A DNA stretch of 64,000 nucleotides from Dillenia suffruticosa. Its lineage: Eukaryota > Streptophyta > Magnoliopsida > Dilleniales > Dilleniaceae. Of this stretch, positions 11,632-22,215 are shown in pieces. Under the pieces are notes generated by a model. The model ran no database searches. It was given only the letters and a program-made list of their open reading frames with translations, and was not told the DNA's origin. A program made the position numbers and the translations under genes. The DNA is taken from the NCBI GenBank assembly GCA_033439265.1, contig JAVTVX010000035.1, positions 20,610,001 through 20,674,000 of the forward strand, read 5' to 3'. Numbering within the stretch: the stretch's first letter is position 1; the number at the start of each line of letters is the position of its first letter.

Positions 11632-12591
11632 TCACTTTGAAGCTCCACGCGTAAGCATTTCCTTGTAGCGGAGTATGGAATCGAGCCTCTGTAACTTCAA
11701 CTGGTGTTTGAATCTGTTGATGAAGTCATCACACTTTGCATCCACCTCTTCATCGCTGTCGTTAAACGACGCCGCTTCGCTTCTCTCTCTCCTCGTCGTC
11801 GGTCTTCGGTTCTCCGCACACTCTCTCTCTTCCTCTTCCAAGTCAAAATGTCCGAACACCGACTTCAAACTCGCCGATTTCTTCATCTTCGCCGGCAATT
11901 TCTTCACCATCTCTCCCGAAGAAGGCTTTGTGTCCGATTTCGACCGCTTCATATGATGATCGTCTTCAACAACCTCATCCACAATTTCTTCAGACTTTCC
12001 GTCATTTTCGACCGTTTGATGTGTTTCTTGAGTGAAGCGAGAGAAATTGAAGGATGTGAGCCGTTGGATGAGAGAAGGAGTGCGAGCGAGTTGATGATGA
12101 TTCACATTTTCTTCATATGCTTGCGGATTCTCTGTGTGCTCTTGTGTGAAGGGAGAGAAATCTAAGGATCTGAGCCGTTGGATGAGAGAAGGAGTGCGAG
12201 TGATTTGATGATGATTCATATTTTCTTCATATGCTTGTGGATTCTCCGTGTGTTCTTGTGTGAAGGGAGAGAAATCGAAGGATCTGAGCCGCTGGATGAG
12301 TGAAGGAGCTCGAGAAATCTGATAATGGTGGTGATGTTGAGGGGTTGATTCAGCGAAAAGATGTGGATCTTCGGATGTATATAGAGAGAAATTGAAAGAC
12401 CTCACTCTCTCCAGCAGAGATGGAGCTCTAGCGAGTCTTCTATTTTGCGGATCTTCTCCTTCTTCGTGATGCTTTTTTCTGTGTGTTCCGAATGCTGACG
12501 TCACTGCGATGGTTCCGATTGTGAGATTCAGCAGAACAAAGAGCACTGTCGGAGAAAACCAACTGCTCATCAACTCCGTCACTGATGACAT
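11632..12591 (-). CDS. DUF4408/DUF761 single-exon plant protein with internal repeats
   Basis: Function of this plant family is poorly known; members are typically stress- or growth-responsive membrane-associated proteins. From the chosen start (MSSVTELMSSWFS) the protein has 319 residues: an N-terminal hydrophobic helix (SPTVLFVLLNLTIGTIAV, about residues 13-30, DUF4408), a long polar middle, and a C-terminal DUF761 motif (CDDFINRFKHQLKLQRLDSI). The middle holds four copies of a 38-39-residue repeat keyed by A/TPSLIQRLRSF-D/N-FS, followed by an acidic and a lysine-rich stretch. The frame is open for 27 more codons upstream, to an ATG at 12672; the internal ATG is preferred because DUF4408 proteins begin just before the helix. 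A TATA-like box at 12733-12740 supports minus-strand transcription. Confidence 0.85.
   Translation of the reverse strand: MSSVTELMSSWFSPTVLFVLLNLTIGTIAVTSAFGTHRKKHHEEGEDPQNRRLARAPSLLERVRSFNFSLYTSEDPHLFAESTPQHHHHYQISRAPSLIQRLRSFDFSPFTQEHTENPQAYEENMNHHQITRTPSLIQRLRSLDFSPFTQEHTENPQAYEENVNHHQLARTPSLIQRLTSFNFSRFTQETHQTVENDGKSEEIVDEVVEDDHHMKRSKSDTKPSSGEMVKKLPAKMKKSASLKSVFGHFDLEEEERECAENRRPTTRRERSEAASFNDSDEEVDAKCDDFINRFKHQLKLQRLDSILRYKEMLTRGASK
12058..12300 (-). repeat. 114-bp coding tandem repeat in the DUF4408 gene
   Basis: GAGCCGTTGGATGAG starts at 12058 and 12172, and its variant GAGCCGCTGGATGAG at 12286: exact 114-bp spacing, or 38 codons. The sequence between copies is nearly identical, while a fourth copy further toward the N-terminus is more diverged. 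Confidence 0.85.
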
Positions 12592-12732
12592 AACTTCAAA
12601 TCCCGGGGGGGGGGAAGAGATAAGAACAACAAGAAGTTCCGGAGAAAAGCGAGAAACGGAGGAGAAGTTCAACAGAGAGAGAGAGAGAGAGGGTGCAGTG
12701 GAATCTGTGCGCGGTTCGTTGAGAAGAGAGAG

Positions 12733-12740
12733 GTATATAA
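12733..12740 (-). promoter_or_regulatory. TATA-like box of the DUF4408 gene
   Basis: The minus strand reads TTATATAC here, about 60 bases upstream of the distal ATG (12672) and about 140 upstream of the preferred ATG (12591). Transcription would then start near 12700. Confidence 0.5.
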
Positions 12741-13214
12741 AATCAAGAAAAGGTCAGAAACGACAAGTTACGTAAATACACAATGCAGATTCAGACAGTC
12801 AAGACACACCAGTTAAAAATTAAGTTGTTTAATTAATTGATTAATGTACAAAATACTATATGATATTTTACGGGGAGTATTGTAAAAAAAATTTTATTTA
12901 ATTTTTAAGATCAAATTTTAGTATTTAAAATTTTATATTGCAGTGATTTTTGTCATTTTTATATAAAAAAATGTAAAATAAAATACCATATGATAGGGTT
13001 TTAATCAGATAATATGAAGTCTACGCTTGAGGAAATTGGGTTCTGCCCTCGTAGAATTCAGCTGCAGTTGTTATCTGTCACCAATTTGTCATATCTAAAC
13101 CCTATGGAATTTTCAATTTTGGTGTACCTTGTCATATGGTCTTCAACTAATTATTTCAGTGGGTGATTTTTCTATTGTACGATTGAACTAATATTTGACC
13201 TTGGGTCAACAACG

Positions 13215-14773
13215 CACAACCAAAAAACACAACATCAACAACAAAAACTTATCTTTAAATTTTTTTCAATCGGTAATGACAATAAAATTGAGACGGATTA
13301 ACGATAAAAATTTTATTGACGGATTAATAAGAATTTTATATAATTTTTTTATTTTTTATTTTTTAATTTTTTATAAACTTATAACTGACGAATTATCGAC
13401 GAAAATATTATTCACGGAATTTTGAAATTTTTTAAAATTTTAATTTTTTAAAATTTTTTATAAACTCATATGCAATAAATTACTGATGACAATTTTATTG
13501 ACAGAAAAATTAACGATTGATTACTGACGAAAAAATTAGCGACGGATTATCGATAAATTAGCAATAGATTTTTTTTAATTTTTAATTTTTTTAATTTTTT
13601 TAGTTTTTAAATTTTTATTTTTATTTTATTTTGTAGAAGGATAATATTATTTTATTTTTTAAAATTGTTTATTATTTTATTTTAAGCTAAAATAAAATTA
13701 TTTCATTATTTTATAAAAAATTATATTTTTATATTATTTTATTATTATTAAAAAATTTTAATTTTATATTATTTTATTATTATCAAAAAATTAAATTTTT
13801 TATTAAATTTTTTTAATTTTAATTTTATTTTATTTTGTCCAAAAATAATATTATTTTATTATTTTAATTTAAGATTAAACCTTATTATTTTATTATTTTA
13901 TAATAAATTATCAATTTATATTATTTTATTATTAATGAAAAATATGAAGTAAAGATAATAAATAAAAAAATAGTATAAATATAAAGGTAAGTTTGGTCTA
14001 GTGATTTTGTTTCTTATTGTGTTTCACGTGTCCCAAGTTCGATCCAAAACCCAAGATGGAGACATATTGAAGGCATTTTACACGGATTAGTGATGGATTT
14101 TTTTATATAAATTTTTAATTTTATTTAATAATTTTTAATTTTATTTTATTTTTTCAAAATTTTTATTATTTTATTTTATGCTAAAATAAAATTATTTTTT
14201 TATTTTATAATAAATTATAATTTTATATTATTTTATTATTGTTAAAAATATGATATTAAGATGATAAGTAAAAAAAAAAAAGAATTATAATTAGATAAGA
14301 AAGATGGTCTAATGGTGGGCTTGCTCACATTACTTTCACATGTGCAGGCTTCAATGCAAGGCGGAGAGAATTTTGAAAGCATTTTCAAGGCACTTTCAAC
14401 ATATTAAAGCAAGGGGCAAGCAGCTTGAGCTAGTGGGTGACGCGCGTGATTTGTTCCTTTAAGATGCTTCAACAATTAGCTGCTAATTGTATTTTCATCG
14501 CTAATAATCCATTATCAGGGACGGAAAATTTTTTCGTCACTGATTTTTAAATTTTTTTAAATTTTTTAAATCAGCCCGACAGATATTTTTGGTAACGGAA
14601 ATTTTCCGTCACTAATCCATCGCTGATATCAATGACGGATACATTTCGATCGATAAAAATTAGTGGGGTCATTTTTACGATGTATTTTTTCTGTCACTAA
14701 CACCCTTTAGCGATGGATTTTTGACTTTCAATGACGGAAATTTCCGTTGTTGATGCCGTATTTTCTGGTAGTG
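13215..14773. mobile_element. Non-autonomous CACTA (En/Spm) DNA transposon
   Basis: The right end reads TCTGGTAGTG at 14764-14773; its complement begins CACTACCAGAAAATACGGCA. The left end at 13215 reads CACAACCAAAAAACACAACA, a decayed match that continues in both as TCAACAAC. Subterminal regions are full of short repeats of the TGACGGATT, GCGACGGAT and CCGTCACTAAT type, as in CACTA elements. The flanking 3-mers are ACG and GCG, an imperfect 3-bp duplication. The core is AT-rich with no transposase. Two tRNA-like patches lie inside (about 13988-14056 and 14307-14365). Confidence 0.75.
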
Positions 14774-17640
14774 GCGGGTATCAATTGAACCCAGTTATTA
14801 TAGTATTTGAGCCGGGTTAAGTTACTTATGCTCCAATAAACAAATATTGATAATTAAATCATATTCCACCCAAACATTAAATTTACATATGCATTGATGT
14901 CATTTATATAAATCGAAATATTACTATTTATATTTGGTTTTTTAAAAATAGTGTTGTATTCAAATTGTGTAATAACGCATTCTAAGTGAGAGTTACAGTG
15001 ATATTTCATGAAATTAAGTTAAAAAAATTAAAATTGTATTCAAAAGATACCTTTCTATAACTCTCAAAACCGATCATAATTATAAAATCGCTTATTTATT
15101 TACGTGAGCGAGATTTTTTATTTCAACCATATTCATTATTTTAAAAGCTTTAATGGGGTGAGCAAAAAAATCTAAATATCCGAATATCCAATATATCTGA
15201 TCCGAATTTGATATGAAAATATTCGACAAATCGGATATCCGGAAAAAGAGATTGGATCGAGTCAGATAATACTCTTCTCGGATATGGATACGAATTGACA
15301 CATTCAATATTTGCGGATATTCGATTCGATCCAAAAATTAATAGTAAATAAGTCATTACAATAAATTATAATGGATTGGTTAGAAAAACTAGCTAACCAA
15401 ATAGCTTTAGCAAGCTGCCCGATCAATCAGCTGTAAAGACCAGTTAACCGAACCGTTATAACAAGCCATCTGGTTAAATAGCTGTAAGAACCAACCGACT
15501 GAGCAGCAATGCAAAGAAGAACTCAGCCAACTGAGCAGAAGACTCGGCCAACCGAATTGACACACCTAGTTAGTTGACTGTTCATTTAGTAAGTCGGTCG
15601 CCCACTTCTCCCGTTCAATTGAATGACTAATCAATCGATCATTTTTTTATGTATTATTAGACTATTTGGATGAGATGTATTATATTATGTATTTTAATGT
15701 TATTTTAATTCACTTAAATGATTAAACTTTAGTTATTAGCTTGTGTTTAATATTAATAAAAATAAAACTTAAATTAGATTTTTTGAATACGGATAATTTG
15801 ATATATTCGATCCATATTTTCGAATATTCGCTTCGTTGTATCTCACTCCGTCCATATTTTCGTCTTGTGTCCCCAAAAAATTGACAAACGCCGGGAAAGG
15901 TTTTGAGGTTGCTTGCCCACTTATGTTACTAAGATTTTTGTTGGGTCATTTGCATGTGTACACAACACAACCTTTTTCCAATTCTTATCAAATCCCACCA
16001 GACCTACAGAGAAAATTTGTTGTTCAAAATTAGTGGGTCATCCCCATTCCCATCCTAATCATCTTATACATCAATTAAATATAGAGTTGTTTGTCCTATA
16101 TCTCCCTCAGCGAAGACCATTCATCTAACTTGATATGATTGTCATTTTCTCGCACACAACCCATTTGGTCGATAAAACATGACCATATTCACGATAGCAT
16201 ATCCACGTCAACAACTCCTATGCGCCCATCAATTTTTTTTCCTCTATGCTATGCATTAATCATCTTTATCTTTCGGATTTTGATTTGAAGGTTTATGCAT
16301 ACACGCAACCTTCACGTCCTTAATTATATGTGTGGTAAAGAATTCTTATTCGACTATCTTTTTTATATTCGAACCGACACAATCATGACAAAATTTAATT
16401 AGTTTTAGGATTGAAATGTTAAGAAAAGAATTATTATTATATCAATAAATTTTAATTAAAATTTTCTTAAGTTGAAACTAAAATTATATATATATATATA
16501 TATATATTATCTCCAGAAAAATTTCTTAGTTTACTGAAAAAAATTATGACAGTGAATAATTCAAATTTTTTGGTTATTCACAAAACTTAAGCTATTGGAT
16601 AAGTCTGTTTAAATAAATTTTAAATATCAAAAGTTATGAAAAGAATATTGTAAACAACACATTAAAATTTCCCTAAACTAAAAAGAATTTAAAAAAAAAA
16701 ACGGATAATAAAATTGCAAAACAACAATATAACAAGTTTATAGTGATAATATTGATTTTGGTTCATAAAAAAAATAGTTGGAAATTAATATGGTATTATA
16801 ATGTATATATAATGAATTTATAAAAATACATGATTTTAGTCATATATGATGTAGTAAATTTTTTTTAACACATACAAAAACAAGAAAACCATGAAAAAGA
16901 AGGAGAAGAAGAAGAAAATAAATAAATAAATAAATAAATAAATTATAATTTTGAATTGGACATGCTTAAAAAGGTTTTTCTTATAAAAGAGTTGAGAAAT
17001 ATATTCGGTAAATATAACTTATTTTTCACTATAAAAGTTTCTCTTATAACTTATTTTAAGCTTTATTAGTCTATCTCTTTGCTATTATAAATAAGAGAGA
17101 GAGAGAGTTTTAATACTTAATATCATTTAATACACACAGCTGGTGCTCATACTTTATATGATTTCATTCCCTCGATATCAAAAGTGTAATAAAATATATA
17201 AAGTAATATAACAAATTTAATTTTTACGAGAATAAACACTTTTTCTGAATACAAGATGAGTTGCCCTTAACAACCCACCTCCCCCCTCTTCTTTTCCACA
17301 CACACACATAAACACGAAGCAAAAAGAAGATTAAGCCATGGAAACAACAATTAATACAAAAAGACTTTTGACTTCTTTTTTTTTTTCTTTTTTGGTTTAT
17401 ACGGGGATGTAATAAAGCGACATCAAATCAAAAACGAAAGGATGAGGATGAAAATGGGAAGAATTTACTACACAGCCGTCCCAGAGGGACGAAGACTTGG
17501 CTTTTCTAAGTCAACTTGATAATAACCCCAAAATGTAGGTTGTTGAGCCAAATATGTCTGGAGGATCTGTGATACCCATCCCATGCCAGCATGCGCGAAA
17601 AGAGACAGGAGTACAGTTCAATTTATTTCTCTCTCCCTAG

Positions 17641-17677
<37 letters not shown>

Positions 17678-17770
17678 GTGCTTGAACGATCTCCGTGGAA
17701 TTGTCAATGAACACCAGTACAATCCAATTCATTAGGGATAGGACGCTTTCAATATTGAATGGACAATATT
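14774..17770. other. Intergenic AT-rich sequence
   Basis: Simple repeats include (TA)n at about 16486-16507 and (CT)n at about 17645-17673. At 15170-15330 and 15780-15840 there are words rich in GGATATTCG/CGAATATCC in opposite orientations about 600 bp apart; they may mark the ends of an unassigned transposon. Short reading frames here show no family resemblance. Confidence 0.4.
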
Positions 17771-17879
17771 ATGGGTGGGGATGTGGGTGGCTGACGCGCA
17801 CACGGATTATAATACTACCTCGGATCTTCGAGGATAAAGTGAACTGGGGATTATATTTGGGATAATTTTGTATGTAATA

Positions 17880-20800
17880 CCAGGGGGTTCCGGCGGTGAT
17901 GAGTGAAAAAAAAAGTAAAACATAAAAATAATAAATGATAAAAAAATGGAATACTTGGAAACCCATAATAGGGAACCCAAAAAAAAGGAGTAAAAAAAAA
18001 AGAAATGTAAAGAATGACAAAAAAAAAAAAGAAGAAAAAGAAAAAGAAACCCAAAAAAAGTAAAAAAAAAAATAAAGAAAGGGTGAAGAGTGAAAAAAAA
18101 AAGTATAAAAAAGGAAGAAGAAACCTGAAAAAAGAGAGCAGTAGCAAACTGTTCTCATCCAAGGTGTCAATTCCTCCCACCTCCCCCTCCGCTCCTCACT
18201 TGTTTTTTTTTTTAAAAAAATATTCAATGGTGTGTAACTATACATACACACAGTTTTTTTTATCCGATGGTGTTTTAGTAAATTCGACAACCAAAAAAAG
18301 CGAAAAAAAAAAAGAAATGACACGAAAAAACTACGTTGTATCGAGTGACATCAAGAAAATGAAGTACTTCTAAAGAGAGTTGTGAAAATAGTAAAACCCA
18401 AAAAAAAATGAAAAAAAAAATGGAGAGAGGAGAAGAGATAGATTAATAAGGAAAAAAAGTGAAGGGTGAAAAAAAAATAAAAAAGAAAAATAAGTAAAAA
18501 AAAAAGAATAATAGTAAATCGGTAGCAATGGAATAAAAAAAAGTGTGAAAAAAACAATGGTGAAAGATGGGAAAAAAAGAAGTAAAATAAAAAAAAAAGG
18601 AAGAAGAAGAAGAGACCCAAAAAAGTTAAAAAAAAAAAAAAAGAGTAAAGGGTAGGGAAAATAAAGAAGTAAAAAAAAAAAGAAGGGTAAATGGTGGGAA
18701 AAAAATAAAAAGGAAAAAGAAGAAACAAAAAAAGAGATATAAAAAGGAATAGTAACAAACAAGAAACGGTAGAACCTAAAAGAAAGAGAGAAAAAAGAGT
18801 TAGAGGGTGAAAAAAAAAGTAAAAAAAAAAAAACAGAAGAAGAAGAAGAAGAAGAAAAGAAACCCCCAAAAAAAAAAAGAAGGAAGAAGAAACCCTAAAA
18901 AAAGAAAATAAAAAAGAACATTAACAAACGGTTCCCATCTGATGTAGTAGTCCCTCCCACACCCCCTTTCCATTCGTTCCTTTATATATAATTATTATTA
19001 TTATTACTAATTAAGAAGATTAAAAAAGATTAAAACTAAGATAAATATATATATATATATATATAGAGAGTCAAGGGTGGGAAAAAAAACAAAAAAAGAA
19101 AAGAAGAAATAAAAAAAAGAAGTAAAAAAAATGAATAATAGCAAATCAACTAAAAAAAAGAATGAAAAAAAAGCGTGAAGAGTGATAAAAAAAAAGAAGT
19201 AAAAAAAAAAGAAGAATAAGAAGAAACCTAAAAAAAAGTAAAAAATGGGTGAAAAGTGAAAAAAAAAAAAGAAGAAGAAACCCAAAAAAAAGAAAAAAAA
19301 AAAGAGGAAAAGTAGTCCACTATTCCCAGCCGATGTGGCATTTCCTTCCACTCCCCTCCCCTCACGAGTGAAGATGAAAAAAAAAATAAAAAAGAGAAAG
19401 AAGAAACCTAGAAAAAAAGAAGTAAAAAAAAAAGGAACAGTAGCAAACAGATAACAGTGGAATCCAAAAAAAAAGAATGAAAAAAAAGAATGATAAATGG
19501 TGAAAAAAAAGAAGTAAAAAGAAGAAGAAGAAGAACAAAAAAACCCAAAAAAAGTAAAAAAATAAAAAAGAAGGGTGAAGGTTGAATAAAAAAGAAGGGT
19601 GAAGGTTGAATAAAAAGAAGGAAAAAATGGTAAATAGGTAAATGGGTAAAAAAAGTAAAAAAATAAGAACAGTAGTAAAAGTGAAATAAAAAAAAAGAGT
19701 GAAAAAAAGAATGGTGAAGGGTGAGAAAAAAAAGAAGAAGAAACCCAATAAAAAGTAAAAACAAAAAAAAAAGTAAGAGTGAAGAGTAAAAAAAAAAAGC
19801 AAAAAAATGGTAAATGTGTCAAAAAAATAAGTAAAAAAATAGTAACAATTCGATAAAAAAGAAGCAAAAAAAAAAGAAAGAAGAATAAACCCAAAAAAAG
19901 TAATAAAAAAAAGGATGGAGAAAGGTGGAAAAAAAAAGAAGCAAAAAAGGGTAAATAAGTAAAAATAAAAAGAAGTTAAAAAAAAAGAAACCCAAAAAAA
20001 GGGAATAGTAGCACACAATTCCCATCCGATGTGACACACTCTCCCACACTCTCCCTCCCCCGTTTGTTTCTTTCTATAATAATAAGATTAAGATTAAGAT
20101 ATATATATTTTTATACACAGAGTGAAGAGTGAAAAAAAAGTAAAAAAGAAACAAAAAAAGAAGTAAAAAAAAAGAATAGTAACAAACTGGTAACAATAGA
20201 ACAAAAAAAGAGTAAAAAGAATAGTGAAGGGTAAAAAAAAGCAAAAAAATGGTAAATTGGTGAAAAAAAGGAACAGGAGAACCCAAAAAATAGGAGTGAA
20301 AAAAAGAAGGGTTAAGGGTAAAAAAAGAAGAAGAAGAAACCCAAAAAAAGTAAAAAAAAAAATGATGAAGAGTGAAAAAAATAAGTAAAAAAAAATAAGA
20401 ACAAATCCCAAAAAAAGAAAAAAAGAAAGAGCAGTAGCCAACTGTTTCCATCCGAGATGACATTCCCTCCCACTCCCCCTTTCCCCTCCCCACGAGTGAA
20501 AGGTGGAAAAAAAGTAAAAAAAAAAATAGAAACCCAGAAAGAAGTAAAAAAAAAAGAAATAGTAATAAATCGGTAACAGTAGAATCTAAAAAAAAGGAGT
20601 GAAAAGAAAAAGGGTGGAGAGTAAAAAAATATGAAGTAAACAAAAAACGAAGAAGAAGAAACCCAAAAAAAGTTAAAAAAAGAAAAAAGGTAAAGAGTGA
20701 AAAAAATGAGTCTAATAAGGGTAAATGGGTAGGAAAAAAAGAAGTAAAAAAAGGAACAATAGCAAACCAATAACAATGGAATTTTGAAAAAAAAAACAGA

Positions 20801-22215
20801 GAGAGAGAAAAAAAGTAAGGGTGAAGGGTGAAAAAAATGAAGTAAAAAAAAAAAGGAAGAATGTGAAACCCAAAAAAAGTAAAAAATAAAATGAAGGGTA
20901 AAGGGTGAAATAAAAAAAGAAATAAAAAAAAGCAAAAAAAGGGTAAATGGGTAATAAAAAAAGGAAAAAAAAAACAGTAATAAATCTGTAACAGTAGAAC
21001 CCAAAAAAAAAATGTGTAAAAAAAAAATGGTGAAGGGTGAAAAAAATAGAAGTAAAAAAAAAAACCCAAAAAAAGTTAAAATAAAAAAAGCGAAGGGTTA
21101 ATGATAAAAAAGAAGAAGTAAAAAAAAAAAGGAAACAAAAAAATGGTAAATGTGTGAAAAAAAAGTAAAAAAAAAAAAACAAGAAGAAAGAAAAAACCCC
21201 AAAAAAAGAAAAAAAAAAAGAGGGAACAATAACCAACTGTTCCATCCAATGTGGCAATCCCTCCCACTCTCCCCTTCCTACTTGTTTCTTAATATATAGT
21301 TAAAATTAAGATTAAGATATATTTATATGAGTGACGGGTGAAAAAAAAGTAAAAAAAAATAAGAAACAGAAAAAATGAACTAAAAAAATGAACAGTAGTA
21401 AACCGGTGACAATGGAACCAAAAAAATGAATGAAAAAAAAAGAAAGGTAAAATGTGAAAAAAAGTTAAAAAAAAAAGAAGCAAAAAAATGGTAAACAGGT
21501 GAAAAAAAAGTAAAAAAAAAGGAATAGCGGTAAATCAGTAATAGTGAAATCCCAAAAAATGAATAAAAAAAAGAAGGATAAATAGTAAAAAAAAAAAAAA
21601 AAAAGAAGAAGAAATCCAAAAAAAGTAAAAAAAAAAAAGGAAGAAGAAGAAGAAGAAGGAGAAGAAGAAGAAGAAGAAGAAGAAGAAGAAGAAGAAACTC
21701 CAAAAAAAATAGAGAACATTGCCAACTGTTTCCATCCAAGGTAGCATTCCTTCCCACTCCCTTGGCAAGAAAGTAAAAAAAAAAAAAAGAAGTAAAAAAA
21801 AAAAAGAATACTTACATACCGGTAACGGTGAAATTAAAAAAAAAAGAGTGAAAAAAAGAAAAAGAACCCCAAAAAAATAAGAAAAAGGTGAAGGGTGAAT
21901 AAAAAGAAACATAAAAAATGGTAAATTGATGAAAAAAATAGTAAAAAAAAAACAGTAGCAAACTAATAATAACGAAACAAAAAAATAAGTAAAAAAAAAA
22001 GGTGAATGGTAGAAAAAAAGATGTATAAAGAAAAAGAAAAAGAAATCCAAAAAAAGTTTAAAAAAAAAACCCCAAAAAAAATAAAACAGTTGGCATATAA
22101 TAATAGTATAAGAAAAAGAAGTATAAAAAATCCCAAAAGAAAGAATAATTGCATATTATTCCAATCCGACGTGGCACTCTCTCCCACTTCACCTTCCCCA
22201 CTTGTTTCTTTCTAT
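17880..22215. repeat. A-rich nested satellite with eight conserved GC-richer cores
   Basis: About 4.3 kb in which the plus strand is almost all A and G (runs of A broken by GAAG, GTA and GGGTGAA). Eight copies of a core of about 55-65 bp interrupt it, at about 18138, 18918, 19309, 20006, 20431, 21223, 21716 and 22144. Each reads roughly AACTGTTCCCATCCGATGTG then GCATTCCCTCCCACTCCCC. Two core types tend to alternate: one followed by TTGTTTCTTT and an AT patch with AAGATTAAGATATAT (18918, 20006, 21223, 22144), the other leading more directly back into A-rich DNA, with CACGAGTGA at 19309 and 20431. A second word, near GTAACAAACxGGTAACAGTGG, recurs at least ten times between the cores. Long minus-strand Phe-rich frames are artefacts of this composition. 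Confidence 0.85.

Noticed and set aside
11675..12165. Plus-strand frames opposite the DUF4408 gene
   Set aside because: Shadows of the minus-strand coding sequence, which has recognised domains at both ends.
13988..14365. Possible tRNA genes inside the CACTA element
   Set aside because: A/B-box-like words are present, but no cloverleaf with acceptor and anticodon stems can be drawn; at most SINE heads.
17769..22050. Long minus-strand reading frames rich in Phe/Leu/Ser
   Set aside because: They are the complement of A-rich satellite DNA; no domain, no splice logic, and frames shift freely between repeat copies.
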